A stretch of DNA of 64,000 nucleotides, from the NCBI RefSeq assembly GCF_020911725.1, contig NZ_CP076620.1, forward strand, positions 1,802,501-1,866,500, written 5' to 3'. Both the position numbers and the translations under genes were made by a program. The stretch's first letter is position 1. The number at the start of each line of letters is the position of its first letter. The notes under the pieces are model-generated. The model had not been told where the DNA came from. It worked only from the letters and a program-made list of their open reading frames with translations, and ran no database searches. Below are positions 49,201 to 59,002 of the stretch, piece by piece. The stretch comes from Clostridium cadaveris. GTDB lineage: Bacteria > Bacillota > Clostridia > Clostridiales > Clostridiaceae.

Positions 49201-50886
49201 ATGGCTTATGATGGTATTTTTCTTTATAGTGTAATTGAAGAGCTTAAAGAAACCATTGTTAATTCTAAAATAGATAAAATTAATCAACCAGAAAAAGACG
49301 AAATTATATTAACTTTTAGAGGTAATAGAAAGCTGCTCCTAACAGCAAGCTCCTCATATCCGCGTATTCATATGACAGCCTTTTCAAAGCCTAATCCAAA
49401 CAAAGCTCCTTCATTCTGCATGCTGCTTAGAAAGTATTTAATTGGTGCAAGACTTTTAGAAATAGAGCAAGTTTCAACAGATAGAATTGTAAAATTAAAA
49501 TTTGAAAGCACAGATGAATTAGGTTTTAATAGTATATACTATTTAATTTGCGAAATAATGGGTCGACATAGTAATATAAGTTTAGTGAGAGCTAGAGATA
49601 ATAAGCTGATGGATTCTATAAAACATATAACTCCAGATATAAATAGTTATAGAACCCTTCTCCCTGGATTAACTTATGTTTATCCACCTGCTTCTGACAA
49701 ATTAAACCCTACAAGTTTTTCCGAAGCAGAATTTAAAAATGCTGTTTTAAATTTGGATATTAACGAGAATAGTTTTGCTAAAATTTTTACTGGTGTAAGC
49801 AAGAGCACTTCTTCAGCATTATTTTACAAAGTTAAAGATTCAAACGATCTGTTTCAGGCTTTGAACTCTTACTTTAAAGATATATTTGTAAATCATAATT
49901 TTTCTTTTGCCATATATGAAGATAAAGGTACTTTTAAAGATTTTCACTGCATTCCTCTTACAAGTTACAATGAAAAGATTCTATTTGATAGTCCTTCTTT
50001 ACTGCTAGATGAATATTATTCAAAAAAGGATAAGCAAGACAGACTTCATAGCAGAACTTTAGATTTGCAGAAACTTATTCATACCAATATAGATAGAATT
50101 TCGAAAAAACTTGTTATACTAAAGGATTCCTTAGATGAATGTTCAACTAAAGAAGATTTTAAAATAAAAGGAGAGCTTTTGACAGCAAATATATATTCTA
50201 TAAAGCAAGGCATGAAATCTATTGATGTTCTAAATTATTATAGTCCAGATGGAGAAACTATTTCTATTGCATTAGATGAAAATAAAAGTCCATCTGAAAA
50301 CGCTCAAAGATACTTTAATAAATACGGAAAATTAAAAAAGACAGAAGCGGCAGCTATTGATCAAATTGAAAAAGCCAATGAAGAGCTGGACTACCTTAAT
50401 TCAGTTTTAACTTCTATAAATAATCTTGAAAATTATGATGAGATAAATGATATTAGAAAAGAGCTTGCTGACAGCGGGTATATACGTCACGGAAAGCTTA
50501 ACAAGCAAAAAGTTAAACCATCAAAACCTATGCACTTTTTATCATCTGCTGGCATAGACATTTATGTTGGTAAAAATAATATTCAAAATGATTATCTAAC
50601 TTTAAAATTCGCTGACAAAATTGATACATGGATGCATACAAAGAATATTCCAGGTTCTCACGTTATAATAAGAGCAAAGTATATAGATGAAGCAACTTTA
50701 ATGGAGGGAGCTACATTAGCTGCATATTATAGCAAGGCTCAAAACTCCACTAATGTTCCTATAGATTATACGGAAGTAAGAAATGTAAAGAAGCCTTCTC
50801 ATTCTAAACCTGGAATGGTTATTTACTACACCAATAAAACTTTATATGTAACTCCAAAGGAATTAAATTTAAAAAGAATAGAGTAA
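49201..50886 (+). CDS. rqcH: Ribosome quality control factor RqcH (NFACT family)
   Basis: A 561-residue protein that binds stalled large ribosomal subunits and adds C-terminal alanine tails. It has the NFACT-N domain (MAYDGIFLYSVIEELKETIV ... LKFESTDELGFNSIYYLICE), a central coiled coil (about residues 280-430) and the NFACT-R domain (IDIYVGKNNIQNDYLTLKFA, GSHVIIRAK). Older annotations call it fibronectin-binding protein. The ATG follows AAAGGA by 9 bases. Intact; ends in a terminator shared with the convergent gene. Confidence 0.92.
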   Translation: MAYDGIFLYSVIEELKETIVNSKIDKINQPEKDEIILTFRGNRKLLLTASSSYPRIHMTAFSKPNPNKAPSFCMLLRKYLIGARLLEIEQVSTDRIVKLKFESTDELGFNSIYYLICEIMGRHSNISLVRARDNKLMDSIKHITPDINSYRTLLPGLTYVYPPASDKLNPTSFSEAEFKNAVLNLDINENSFAKIFTGVSKSTSSALFYKVKDSNDLFQALNSYFKDIFVNHNFSFAIYEDKGTFKDFHCIPLTSYNEKILFDSPSLLLDEYYSKKDKQDRLHSRTLDLQKLIHTNIDRISKKLVILKDSLDECSTKEDFKIKGELLTANIYSIKQGMKSIDVLNYYSPDGETISIALDENKSPSENAQRYFNKYGKLKKTEAAAIDQIEKANEELDYLNSVLTSINNLENYDEINDIRKELADSGYIRHGKLNKQKVKPSKPMHFLSSAGIDIYVGKNNIQNDYLTLKFADKIDTWMHTKNIPGSHVIIRAKYIDEATLMEGATLAAYYSKAQNSTNVPIDYTEVRNVKKPSHSKPGMVIYYTNKTLYVTPKELNLKRIE

Positions 50887-50903
50887 AGGCATTGCCTTTA
50901 CTC
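50881..50903. terminator. Bidirectional terminator between rqcH and rlmL
   Basis: GAGTAAAGGC-ATT-GCCTTTACTC, a 10-bp perfect stem followed by T residues on the plus strand and located at the convergent ends of both genes. Confidence 0.85.
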
Positions 50904-52013
50904 TTTACTATATTGATAATAATAACATTTAAGTCTTCCATTAAATAATTTTCTATTTTTATTAGCTTTTAACCCAAAACATTTTTCGAAATCTTCATAA
51001 GAAGTAAGTACGAAAAATTTCCATTTGTCACTCTTTCTAAAATCTTGACCTAACTTTCTATAAAGTTTTCTTATGATTTCTTCTTCACCTATTCTCTCGC
51101 CATAAGGTGGATTACTAATTATGAAGCCTTCCTTTTCTTTTAATGAAATTTCTCTAAAATCTTTTCTCTCAAAAGTAATATAATTAGATACTCCTGCTTT
51201 TCTTGCATTTTCTCTTGCTATGCTTAAAACTTTTGTGTCTATATCACTAGCTTTAATTTGTATATCTTTCTTGTTTACTGACTTTAAGGCTCCTTCTCTA
51301 ACTTGTTTGAATAAAAGAGGACTCATTGTAGGCCACTCTTCACATACAAAGGTTCTGTTGATACCTGGAGCTATGTTTTTGGCAATAAGTGCAGCTTCAA
51401 TTGGAATTGTGCCTGATCCACAGAAAGGATCTATTAAAATTTCATTTCCCTTCCACTTAGAAATAAGTACTAAGGCAGCTGCCATTGTCTCTTTAAGTGG
51501 TGCTGCTCCAGCTATTTCTCTATATCCTCTCTTATGTAGTCCTGGCCCTGAAGTATCTATTGTTAAAGTAGCTATATCCTTTAAAAGAGCTATTTCTATT
51601 TTGTATTTAGGACCATCTTCAGGGAATCTATCTCTTTTATATGTAATCTTCATAGATTCTATGATAGCTTTTTTAACTATACTTTGGCAATCAGGAACAC
51701 TAAATAAAGTCGATTTTATTGATTTTCCAACTACATGCATTTCTCCATTGTATGGGATAATCTTTGCCCAAGGAACATCTTTTGTACCTTGAAAAAGTTC
51801 TTCAAAAGTTGTCGCTTTAAATTCTTTCATCTTTATAAGAATTCTATCTGCACTTCTAAGCCATATATTGCATATAGCTATATCCATTTCATCACCACTA
51901 AAAGTAACTTTTCCGTTTTCAACTTTTAAATCTTCATATCCTAAATCTTTAAGCTCCCTAGCTGTTACAGATTCTATACCAAATGTAGTAGTTGCAATTA
52001 ATTCATAATTCAT
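50898..52013 (-). CDS. RlmL-like rRNA guanine-N2 methyltransferase
   Basis: A 371-residue RNA methyltransferase. A THUMP domain (about residues 45-150) precedes the Rossmann domain with ILIDPFCGSGTIPIEAALIA and the catalytic IISNPPYGERIGEEEIIRKL. It matches the YpsC/RlmL N-terminal type that methylates 23S rRNA. The C-terminal Rossmann domain of Gram-negative RlmKL is absent, as usual for Firmicutes. Confidence 0.9.
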   Translation of the reverse strand: MNYELIATTTFGIESVTARELKDLGYEDLKVENGKVTFSGDEMDIAICNIWLRSADRILIKMKEFKATTFEELFQGTKDVPWAKIIPYNGEMHVVGKSIKSTLFSVPDCQSIVKKAIIESMKITYKRDRFPEDGPKYKIEIALLKDIATLTIDTSGPGLHKRGYREIAGAAPLKETMAAALVLISKWKGNEILIDPFCGSGTIPIEAALIAKNIAPGINRTFVCEEWPTMSPLLFKQVREGALKSVNKKDIQIKASDIDTKVLSIARENARKAGVSNYITFERKDFREISLKEKEGFIISNPPYGERIGEEEIIRKLYRKLGQDFRKSDKWKFFVLTSYEDFEKCFGLKANKNRKLFNGRLKCYYYQYSKE

Positions 52014-52038
52014 ATGTACTCTCCTTAATAAAGTAAAA

Positions 52039-52067
52039 ATAATAGGTAAGAAACCTCACCTATTATT
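52039..52067 (-). terminator. Terminator of the pyrR-uraA transcript
   Basis: AATAATAGGT / ACCTATTATT stem with a 9-base loop, followed by TTTTTAC on the minus strand, 36 bases after the uraA stop. Confidence 0.85.
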
Positions 52068-52102
52068 ATACCTTAAAATTTAATTAATATATAGTTTTAC
52101 TA

Positions 52103-53371
52103 TTACTCTTCTGACTTACTTACTTCAGGTAAAACTAAATTTAGTATTATACCTACTAATGTAGCCAAAGCAACACCAGAAAGTTCAGTATTTCCAACTT
52201 TTATTATAGCTCCTCCTATTCCAAGAACTATAACAACTGAAGATATTATTAAATTCTTCTTTTTACTGAAATCAATTTTGTTCTCAACAAATATTCTGAA
52301 TCCAGATGAAGCTATTATTCCAAATAACAATACGCTTACTCCACCCATTACAGGTAATGGTATGTTGCTTATTATAGTTGCTACTGGTCCTATAAAAGAA
52401 AGTAATATTGCAATAACAGCAGCAATTCCAATAACCCATACGCTGTAAACTCTTGTTATAGCCATAACACCTATATTCTCACCATAAGTTGTATTTGGAG
52501 GACCTCCTACAAGTCCTGCAAACATAGTAGCAATTCCATCTCCTAATATTGACCTATGCAGTCCTGGATCCACTGTGAAATCCCTTCCACATACATTATT
52601 AGTTACATAAACATGACCTATATGTTCTGCTAATGTAACAACTGCTACTGGTGCCATAAGCATTATCGATCCCATATGAAATGTAGGGAAAGTAAATTGT
52701 GGAGCTTGTATGATGTTTGACGATAAAACCAAATCTATAGTTTCTTTTGGTATAACTCCTAAAAATAATGACAATATATATCCAACTACCATTGCTATAA
52801 GTATTGGTATAACTCCTAAGAAACCTTTAAAGTACATACTTCCAAATACTCCAACTCCTAAAGTAACTAGAGATACTAATATCCATGTACTTCTTGAAAC
52901 ATTTACCATAGCATCTGATGTAAAGTTTGGATTAAGGCCTGCCCAATTTACCGCAGTTCCTGCAAGTCCTAGTCCTATTACTATTACAACAGCTCCAACT
53001 AATACTGGTGGAAGTATTTTATCAATCCATTTTGTTCCTACAACCTTTATTATAGCAGCCGTAATTACATAAATAACTCCTGCTCCAATAACTCCTGAAA
53101 GCATAGCACTTTTGCCGTATTGCGCAGTTGCTACTGTTATAGGTGCAATAAATGCAAAAGATGAACCGATATAAGCAGGCAGCCTTCCTTTTGTACATAA
53201 AATATACAATAAAGTCCCAATTCCACTACAAAACAAAGCAAGGGATGGACTAGTATTTGTAAGCATAGGAACTAGAATTGTAGCTCCTACCATAGCAAAA
53301 AGATGCTGAAGGCTTAATGGTATTGTTTTTAATAAAGGCATTCTCTCATCTACATCAACATAATTTTTCAT
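52103..53371 (-). CDS. uraA: Uracil permease
   Basis: A 422-residue NCS2-family transporter with about 12-14 membrane helices. The start MPLLKTIPLSLQHLFAMVGA and the signature region with PNTTYGENIGVMAITRVYS are typical of UraA/PyrP. It imports uracil for pyrimidine salvage. A PyrR-binding hairpin lies just upstream of its ribosome binding site. Follows pyrR, with which it is probably cotranscribed. Confidence 0.93.
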   Translation of the reverse strand: MKNYVDVDERMPLLKTIPLSLQHLFAMVGATILVPMLTNTSPSLALFCSGIGTLLYILCTKGRLPAYIGSSFAFIAPITVATAQYGKSAMLSGVIGAGVIYVITAAIIKVVGTKWIDKILPPVLVGAVVIVIGLGLAGTAVNWAGLNPNFTSDAMVNVSRSTWILVSLVTLGVGVFGSMYFKGFLGVIPILIAMVVGYILSLFLGVIPKETIDLVLSSNIIQAPQFTFPTFHMGSIMLMAPVAVVTLAEHIGHVYVTNNVCGRDFTVDPGLHRSILGDGIATMFAGLVGGPPNTTYGENIGVMAITRVYSVWVIGIAAVIAILLSFIGPVATIISNIPLPVMGGVSVLLFGIIASSGFRIFVENKIDFSKKKNLIISSVVIVLGIGGAIIKVGNTELSGVALATLVGIILNLVLPEVSKSEE

Positions 53372-53386
53372 TATTTTCCTCCTTTT

Positions 53387-53404
53387 ATAACCTCTCGGGG
53401 TTAT
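53387..53404 (-). promoter_or_regulatory. PyrR-binding RNA hairpin upstream of uraA
   Basis: On the minus strand ATAACCCCGAGAGGTTAT matches the PyrR loop consensus (CCxGxGAGGY) in an inverted repeat. It ends 4 bases before AGGAGG of uraA. No terminator follows it, so control at translation is likely. Confidence 0.75.
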
Positions 53405-53436
53405 TTTAAAAGTTAATTTATATGTATTTATATAAA

Positions 53437-53973
53437 TTAGCGTTCATAAATTTTAACTGAATCTTCTTCATCGATTTCTTCGATAGATACACATACTATT
53501 TCTTCTTTAGATGTCGGTATGTTTTTACCCACATAGTCCGCTCTTATAGGAAGTTCTCTATGTCCTCTATCTATTAATACTGCAAGTTGTATTATGCTTG
53601 GTCTTCCTTGATCCATAATTGCATCAATTGCAGCTCTTACAGTCCTTCCAGTATATAAAACGTCATCGATTAGAATAACTTTTTTTCCCTTTACCTCTAC
53701 ACCTAAATTTTTATCATTTATTGTAGCTTTATCATTTAAGTTTTCTAAATCATCTCTATATAAAGATATATCCACAGTTCCTACTGGCACATCTGTACCT
53801 TCAAACTTGCGTATATTTTCAGCTATTCTTTTAGCTAAAGGATATCCTCTTCTTTTTATACCTATTAAAACAATTCCGTCTACACCTTTGTTCTTTTCGA
53901 TAATTTCATGAGAAATTCTTATTAAACTTCTTCTTATAGAATCTTTGTCTAATAAATTAGCTTTTAAATTCAT
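53437..53973 (-). CDS. pyrR: Pyrimidine operon regulator / uracil phosphoribosyltransferase PyrR
   Basis: A 178-residue bifunctional protein that binds UMP and attenuates pyr mRNAs. The phosphoribosyl pyrophosphate loop is [20 protein letters not shown] (about residue 100). A start [20 protein letters not shown] follows AGGAGG. It lies downstream of a PyrR attenuator and upstream of uraA, a common arrangement. Confidence 0.95.
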   Translation of the reverse strand: MNLKANLLDKDSIRRSLIRISHEIIEKNKGVDGIVLIGIKRRGYPLAKRIAENIRKFEGTDVPVGTVDISLYRDDLENLNDKATINDKNLGVEVKGKKVILIDDVLYTGRTVRAAIDAIMDQGRPSIIQLAVLIDRGHRELPIRADYVGKNIPTSKEEIVCVSIEEIDEEDSVKIYER

Positions 53974-54005
53974 CTTAATCCTCCTTTCTTAATATAGTTT
54001 TTTCC

Positions 54006-54085
54006 AAAATAAAAAGTTCTATCCTAAGGATAAAACTCAACCTAATTAAAATACAATTTTATCCTTACGACCTCTCAGAGTCGTT
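54006..54085 (-). promoter_or_regulatory. PyrR attenuator leader of pyrR
   Basis: On the minus strand the PyrR-binding hairpin ACGACTCTGAGAGGTCGT (54067-54084) comes first. A terminator follows, GTTTTATCC-TTA-GGATAGAAC with TTTTTATTTT. An alternative pairing AAGGATAAAA/TTTTATCCTT provides the antiterminator. When UMP is high PyrR binds and the terminator forms. Confidence 0.85.
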
Positions 54086-54165
54086 TAAAGGTTTTTAATT
54101 TATTTAATTGTATCATACATATATTCATTTATCAACTTCAATTATAATCTCATATAAAATTTCAG

Positions 54166-55083
54166 CTACAATGAAGATGATTTTAGTTTATTTATAATCT
54201 CAGTAAAATAATCTGGAAGAGGACTTTCAAATTGCATATACTCTTTAGTTGATGGATGAATAAAACCTAATACTTTCGCGTGAAGCATTTGTCCTTGCAA
54301 TTTAAATTTTTGCTTCTTATAACCATAAACTGGATCACCAACTAAAGGATGTCCTATATATGCCATATGAACTCTTATTTGATGAGTTCTTCCAGTTTCT
54401 AGTATGCACTTCACCAAAGTGTACTCTTTAAATCTTTCAATAACCTTAAAATGAGTTATAGCTTCACGTCCACCTTTTACAACAGAAATTTTTATACGTT
54501 CTTTAGGATGTCTTGCTAAGGGTTCATTTATTGTACCTTCATCCTCTTTAATTATGCCTTCAACTAAGGCATAATATTCTCTAGTCATTGAATGATCTTT
54601 TAATTGTTCAGCCAATATATTATGAGAATTATCGTTTTTGGCTACCACTAATATCCCAGAAGTATCTTTATCTATTCTATGTACAATTCCAGGACGTATA
54701 ACACCATTTATACCAGACAAATCTTTGCAATGATATAGTAGCGCATTTACCATAGTTCCATTATAAGATCCTGGTGCTGGATGAACTACCATTCCCTGCG
54801 ACTTATTTACTACAATCACATCTTTGTCTTCGTAAAGAATATCTAATGGTATATTTTCTGGAATGACTTCCAATTCTGTTGGTTCAGGTATTTCTAGATT
54901 TATTATATCTTTAATTTTTAATTTATAATTACTTTTTACTATTTTCCCATTAACATTAACTTTGCCATCATCTATTACCCTTTGAATATATGATCTAGAC
55001 TTTCCATCTAACAATGATGATAAGTATTTATCTATTCTTTTACCATTATCTTCTTCTAAAATTTCAAATTTAAAGTTCTCCAT
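54166..55083 (-). CDS. RluD-type 23S rRNA pseudouridine synthase
   Basis: A 305-residue pseudouridine synthase. An S4 domain (residues 10-70) precedes the catalytic domain with the active Asp in PGIVHRIDKDTSGILVVAKN (about residue 140) and a C-terminal LVGDPVYGYKKQ. The start overlaps the end of lspA by 14 bases. YlyB/RluD class; the specific target uridine cannot be told. Confidence 0.9.
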   Translation of the reverse strand: MENFKFEILEEDNGKRIDKYLSSLLDGKSRSYIQRVIDDGKVNVNGKIVKSNYKLKIKDIINLEIPEPTELEVIPENIPLDILYEDKDVIVVNKSQGMVVHPAPGSYNGTMVNALLYHCKDLSGINGVIRPGIVHRIDKDTSGILVVAKNDNSHNILAEQLKDHSMTREYYALVEGIIKEDEGTINEPLARHPKERIKISVVKGGREAITHFKVIERFKEYTLVKCILETGRTHQIRVHMAYIGHPLVGDPVYGYKKQKFKLQGQMLHAKVLGFIHPSTKEYMQFESPLPDYFTEIINKLKSSSL

Positions 55084-55528
55084 CTGATTCCATCCTTAAT
55101 ATATATATTGCCAATAGTATAGTACCACAAACCACAAAAACATCTGCTACATTAAATGTTGGAAAATAGTATGTGTTCTTATAGTGAACACATATAAAAT
55201 CAACTACATATTTGTATACTACTCTGTCATAAAAATTTCCTAAAGCTCCTGATATAATAAGACTAAGACTTACAGATAAAAGTTTAGATTTTTTTCTGTT
55301 TTTATATAAATATACACTAAGCCCTATTATCAATATAATAGTAAACAAACTTAAAAACACTATTTTATTTTGAAATATACCAAAAGCAGCTCCTCTATTT
55401 TCTAAATATGCTAATTGAAAATAATTTTTTATAATTATGATGTCATTATCAGGTTTTAATATTTTTAATGCCCAAAGTTTAGTCACTCTGTCTAATATAA
55501 TTCCTAAGATTATTATAACAATTTCCAT
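55070..55528 (-). CDS. lspA: Lipoprotein signal peptidase
   Basis: A 152-residue aspartyl protease of the membrane that cleaves prolipoproteins. Four membrane helices; catalytic Asp residues lie in NFYDRVVYKYVVDFI and FNVADVFVVCG (about residues 115 and 134). The ATG has AGGAGG upstream. Precedes the pseudouridine synthase gene as in many Firmicutes. Confidence 0.95.
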   Translation of the reverse strand: MEIVIIILGIILDRVTKLWALKILKPDNDIIIIKNYFQLAYLENRGAAFGIFQNKIVFLSLFTIILIIGLSVYLYKNRKKSKLLSVSLSLIISGALGNFYDRVVYKYVVDFICVHYKNTYYFPTFNVADVFVVCGTILLAIYILRMESDGEL

Positions 55529-55596
55529 GATTTCCTCCTATTTATTATGTTTCTCTTCTATAATAATTCATATGCACAAATTTAATCAAGAAAAAA

Positions 55597-55618
55597 ACTC
55601 ACTCAAAAGAGTGAATTT
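55597..55618 (-). terminator. Intrinsic terminator after divIVA
   Basis: AATTCACTC-TTTT-GAGTGAGTT followed by TTTTTC on the minus strand, just at the divIVA stop. Confidence 0.85.
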
Positions 55619-55619
55619 T

Positions 55620-56237
55620 TTAAACTTCCTTTTCTTTTATAAAGAAATTCTTTATAGCTTCAAGTTCATCAGTCTTAAATCTATCATCATCATTTGAACT
55701 ATCAGCAGGAGATTTATCTATAGAGTTTTCTATAGGCTTTTCCTCTACTACATCCTCTACTGTAGTTCCTACACTATAATTCTTTTCAAAATCTTTTTCT
55801 AGATCATCAAAAGTCTCTAATTGAACTTGCATAAAGCTCCTAAATTTTGCTCTAAACTTTACAAATTCCTGCTTTACTCTATCATATTCATCATTGATTC
55901 TCATGACATCATTATGAGATTTATCTAAAACTTTTTGTGCAGTATCATTTGCATTTTTTATTATTATTTCAGCTTCTTTTTTTGCTGATCCTTTTGCCTG
56001 CTCTGCTGCATTTTGTGCTAAAACCAAAGTATTTTGAATTGTAGCTTCAATTTTAGAATAATGCTCTAATCTTTCATTCATCGCAGCAACTTTTTCTTTT
56101 AAATTAGCATTTTCCTTATATAATGCTTCATAGTCTTCAACTATTTTATCTAAAAATTCATCTACTTCCTCTGGATTATACCCTCTAATAATTTTCTTAA
56201 ACTCTTTATTGTTTATATCCATTGGTGTCAACTTCAT
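55620..56237 (-). CDS. divIVA: Cell division initiation protein DivIVA
   Basis: A 205-residue coiled-coil protein that recognises curved membrane at division sites. The N-terminal lipid-binding domain starts MKLTPMDINNKEFKKIIRGY, followed by long coiled coils (about residues 30-70 and 75-140). The C-terminal tail is acidic. Last gene of the division cluster, followed by a terminator. Confidence 0.93.
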   Translation of the reverse strand: MKLTPMDINNKEFKKIIRGYNPEEVDEFLDKIVEDYEALYKENANLKEKVAAMNERLEHYSKIEATIQNTLVLAQNAAEQAKGSAKKEAEIIIKNANDTAQKVLDKSHNDVMRINDEYDRVKQEFVKFRAKFRSFMQVQLETFDDLEKDFEKNYSVGTTVEDVVEEKPIENSIDKSPADSSNDDDRFKTDELEAIKNFFIKEKEV

Positions 56238-56251
56238 AGAAACCCACTCCT

Positions 56252-57019
56252 CTATGTATATTTCATTGATAAAAATTTAATTCTGCCTTTAGAACTTTTA
56301 CCAATGACATCCCCTATTTTAAATTTTCCATATCTTCTTATTGTGATAACATCATCTTTATCAATTACTTTACTCTTTTCTCTCAAAACAGAATAATTAA
56401 GTAATACTAATCCTTCTTTAATATACTTTTCAGACTCTCCCCTTGATAAACCAGTGAGAGAGCTCACAACACAATCAATTCTCATAGAAGTTGTTAGTTT
56501 CTGCTGTTTTTCAAAAGAGATACAAGGCATATCTTCTTCCTTTAAAACATTTTCTACAATACAAGGCGCTTTCCCTATAAGGTTTAAATTACAACTTATA
56601 AATTTAGCAATTTCATTAAATGTAACTATATATCCAGTGTCATCCACTACGATTAAATCTCCAAATTTTTCTCTCTTTATCCCTAATCCCATTATAGCTC
56701 CTAAGTAATCCTTATGTGTGGGTTTATAAAATTTGGTTTTACATTTTATCTTTAAAATAGTATATGGTAATTCCATGGAATCATCATAATTAAATATAAT
56801 AACACGCCTTTCGCTGTCATTAAATCCACCTAAAGATTTAATTTTCATTTCTAAGAAGCCTTCTCTAGAATCTAATTTAGACCAAATATTTGGAGGATAA
56901 AAATCATTAGTATATATACATGCCCCTATTTTTGGGGATAAAATATACTTATCATAAAGTGTTGATATATAAGCCTTGTCTTCTATGTTAAATATATTTA
57001 TGAAATCATTTTTGTTCAT
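56252..57019 (-). CDS. ylmH: YlmH-type S4 RNA-binding protein
   Basis: A 255-residue protein with a C-terminal S4 domain (about residues 180-245, TTSMRIDCVVSSLTGLSRGE ... VLREKSKVIDKDDVITIRRY). The N-terminal part is the YlmH RNA-binding region. YlmH is linked to ribosome rescue of stalled nascent chains in Bacillus. Sits between sepF and divIVA as in related genomes. Confidence 0.88.
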   Translation of the reverse strand: MNKNDFINIFNIEDKAYISTLYDKYILSPKIGACIYTNDFYPPNIWSKLDSREGFLEMKIKSLGGFNDSERRVIIFNYDDSMELPYTILKIKCKTKFYKPTHKDYLGAIMGLGIKREKFGDLIVVDDTGYIVTFNEIAKFISCNLNLIGKAPCIVENVLKEEDMPCISFEKQQKLTTSMRIDCVVSSLTGLSRGESEKYIKEGLVLLNYSVLREKSKVIDKDDVITIRRYGKFKIGDVIGKSSKGRIKFLSMKYT

Positions 57020-57025
57020 ATTATA

Positions 57026-57481
57026 TTATTTCCAACCAAAAATGCCCTTTGAGGATAATTCATTTTTAAATTCATTTGTAACTTCAATATTAGCTGGTGA
57101 TAATACATACACCCCTCTATCGGCTTCTTGAAGCTCTCCTCCTAATGCATAACTTGCTCCACCCATAAAGTCTAAAAGCCTTTGTGCCACCTTAGGATCT
57201 AATGAATTTGTATTTACTACAACTATTTTCTTATCCTTTAAACAATCACAAATATTAACAGCCTCGTCAAAATCAGTAGGCTTTATTATTAATATCTTAG
57301 TTGATGAATTTTTAACTGTTGTTGTATGTAAATTTACCACTTTATTTTGTCTTCTGCTTGTGATAGTTGGTTCAACTATCTCTTCCTCTTCTTCAGACTC
57401 TTCTATATCCTCATCATATTCATCATCATACTCATCATCTAGTCCAAAAAAATCTCTTACTTTATTTATTACGTTAGGCAT
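57026..57481 (-). CDS. sepF: Cell division protein SepF
   Basis: A 151-residue FtsZ-associated protein. It has an amphipathic N-terminal membrane-binding helix ([17 protein letters not shown]), an acidic linker, and the DUF552 domain ([20 protein letters not shown] ... [20 protein letters not shown]). SepF tethers and bundles FtsZ. The 3' end reads [15 protein letters not shown]-like, complete. Confidence 0.93.
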   Translation of the reverse strand: MPNVINKVRDFFGLDDEYDDEYDEDIEESEEEEEIVEPTITSRRQNKVVNLHTTTVKNSSTKILIIKPTDFDEAVNICDCLKDKKIVVVNTNSLDPKVAQRLLDFMGGASYALGGELQEADRGVYVLSPANIEVTNEFKNELSSKGIFGWK

Positions 57482-57497
57482 ATTTAATCCCTCCTAT

Positions 57498-58157
57498 TTA
57501 TTTATAATTACGCTTCCCGAAAATGCCTTCCCCTATTCTTATCATATTAGCCCCTTCGCTTATTGCAATATCATAGTCTCCAGACATTCCCATAGATAAC
57601 GTACTCATAGTTATATTTTTAAAATCTTTTTTTTGAAGTTTTTCATATAATTCTTTTACTTTTTTAAAATAATATCTGTTGTTTTCTTTGTCACCTTTAG
57701 GAATTATAGTCATTAAGCCCTTTACCTTAACATGGCTACATTTTTCAACTTCTATCAGTAGTGACTCTAAATCTTCAACTAAAATTCCTGTTTTGCTTTC
57801 TTCATTGCCTATGTTAATTTCTATTAAAGTATCTGCTATAGCTCCTTTTTTCCCAAACTGTTTTTCAATTTCATTTAATAAACTGACACTATCTAAGGAT
57901 TGTATAAGAGTAACTTTACCAACTAGGTATTTTACCTTATTCCTTTGTAAATGTCCTATTAAATGCCACTGAACATCTTTGTAAAAAGAATCATATTTAG
58001 CTATTAGCTCTTGCACCTTATTTTCACCAAAAATACGTGCTCCTGCTTTGTAAGCTCCATCCATTTCCTCAATGCTTCGTGTTTTGCTTACCGCAATCAC
58101 TTCTACATCATCAGGAACTGAATTTTTTATTTTTAGATATCTTTCATAGCTATCCAA
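57498..58157 (-). CDS. yggS: YggS/PLPBP family pyridoxal phosphate homeostasis protein
   Basis: A 219-residue PLP-binding protein without known catalytic activity, needed for vitamin B6 balance. The PLP lysine lies in VEVIAVSKTRSIEEM (about residue 25) and the phosphate-binding end in TLSMGMSGDYDIAISEGANM and MIRIGEGIFGKRNYK. Precedes sepF in the division cluster, a common position. Confidence 0.93.
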   Translation of the reverse strand: MDSYERYLKIKNSVPDDVEVIAVSKTRSIEEMDGAYKAGARIFGENKVQELIAKYDSFYKDVQWHLIGHLQRNKVKYLVGKVTLIQSLDSVSLLNEIEKQFGKKGAIADTLIEINIGNEESKTGILVEDLESLLIEVEKCSHVKVKGLMTIIPKGDKENNRYYFKKVKELYEKLQKKDFKNITMSTLSMGMSGDYDIAISEGANMIRIGEGIFGKRNYK

Positions 58158-58255
58158 TATAGGACTCCCCTTTTATAAGTAAAATATATTACATAAACTT
58201 CTTGCTATATAATATTATTCTTCATAAAATAAAAATTTCCTTCATACTTTTAAAT

Positions 58256-58990
58256 TTATTTATAATTTTGGATTAAATATTTTATTTTTATATCTCCTAA
58301 ATATTTAGGCATAGTAATTTCATCTTTGGCTTCTATACTAACCTTTATTCCTCGATTTATTAAAAGTCTTATATAGCTCTCGTTATTATTTAAAAGATAA
58401 TCTTTTAAGACATCCTTATCTCCTATAGCATAAATATAAAAAGGCATCGGATATTTAACGCTGTTTATACTTATAAATCCACCAGAACAGTTTATCTCTG
58501 AACTATTAACAATTCTTTCACCATTTATAGCTATTGCTTCTACACCTAAACCTTTTAATTCATTTACTATATTTAATACATCTGTGTTATGGATTATTCT
58601 TTGTGTACTATAAAAATTATCATCTAATGAATTATTAAAGTCATCTAATCCATCAGTTAAAGTCATCTCAATTCCTTGCCCTTTAACTTTAGAATAGCCT
58701 AGTATCATTAGATTTTTATTTAGTTCATCATTTAAAGTATCCATTACTTTAGTATTATCTTTATCTTTGCTTTCGTATTGTTGCAATTTTTTATTAAGAT
58801 CATGATAAGTATCTTTTAAATTAGCTACTTCTTGATACAAATTTCTTTTCTTCATATAAGCATCTTGATATTGTTTTGTATTTAAAATAACAGTTTCAGT
58901 TTGAGTTCCAAAATGTATGTTAAGAGATATTAAAAGACCAATAACTATTGATGCTATAAATACAAATATACTACCTTCATTTTTTTTCAT
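58256..58990 (-). CDS. DUF881 family protein
   Basis: A 244-residue exported or membrane-anchored protein. One N-terminal membrane helix (about residues 7-26) is followed by a coiled coil (about 40-75) and the DUF881 domain (GQGIEMTLTDGLDDF ... IVNELKGLGVEAIAINGERI). It forms a pair with the second DUF881 protein on the other side of the sbp gene. Function unknown, linked to division by context. Confidence 0.85.
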   Translation of the reverse strand: MKKNEGSIFVFIASIVIGLLISLNIHFGTQTETVILNTKQYQDAYMKKRNLYQEVANLKDTYHDLNKKLQQYESKDKDNTKVMDTLNDELNKNLMILGYSKVKGQGIEMTLTDGLDDFNNSLDDNFYSTQRIIHNTDVLNIVNELKGLGVEAIAINGERIVNSSEINCSGGFISINSVKYPMPFYIYAIGDKDVLKDYLLNNNESYIRLLINRGIKVSIEAKDEITMPKYLGDIKIKYLIQNYK

Positions 58991-59002
58991 TAAATCACCT
59001 CA

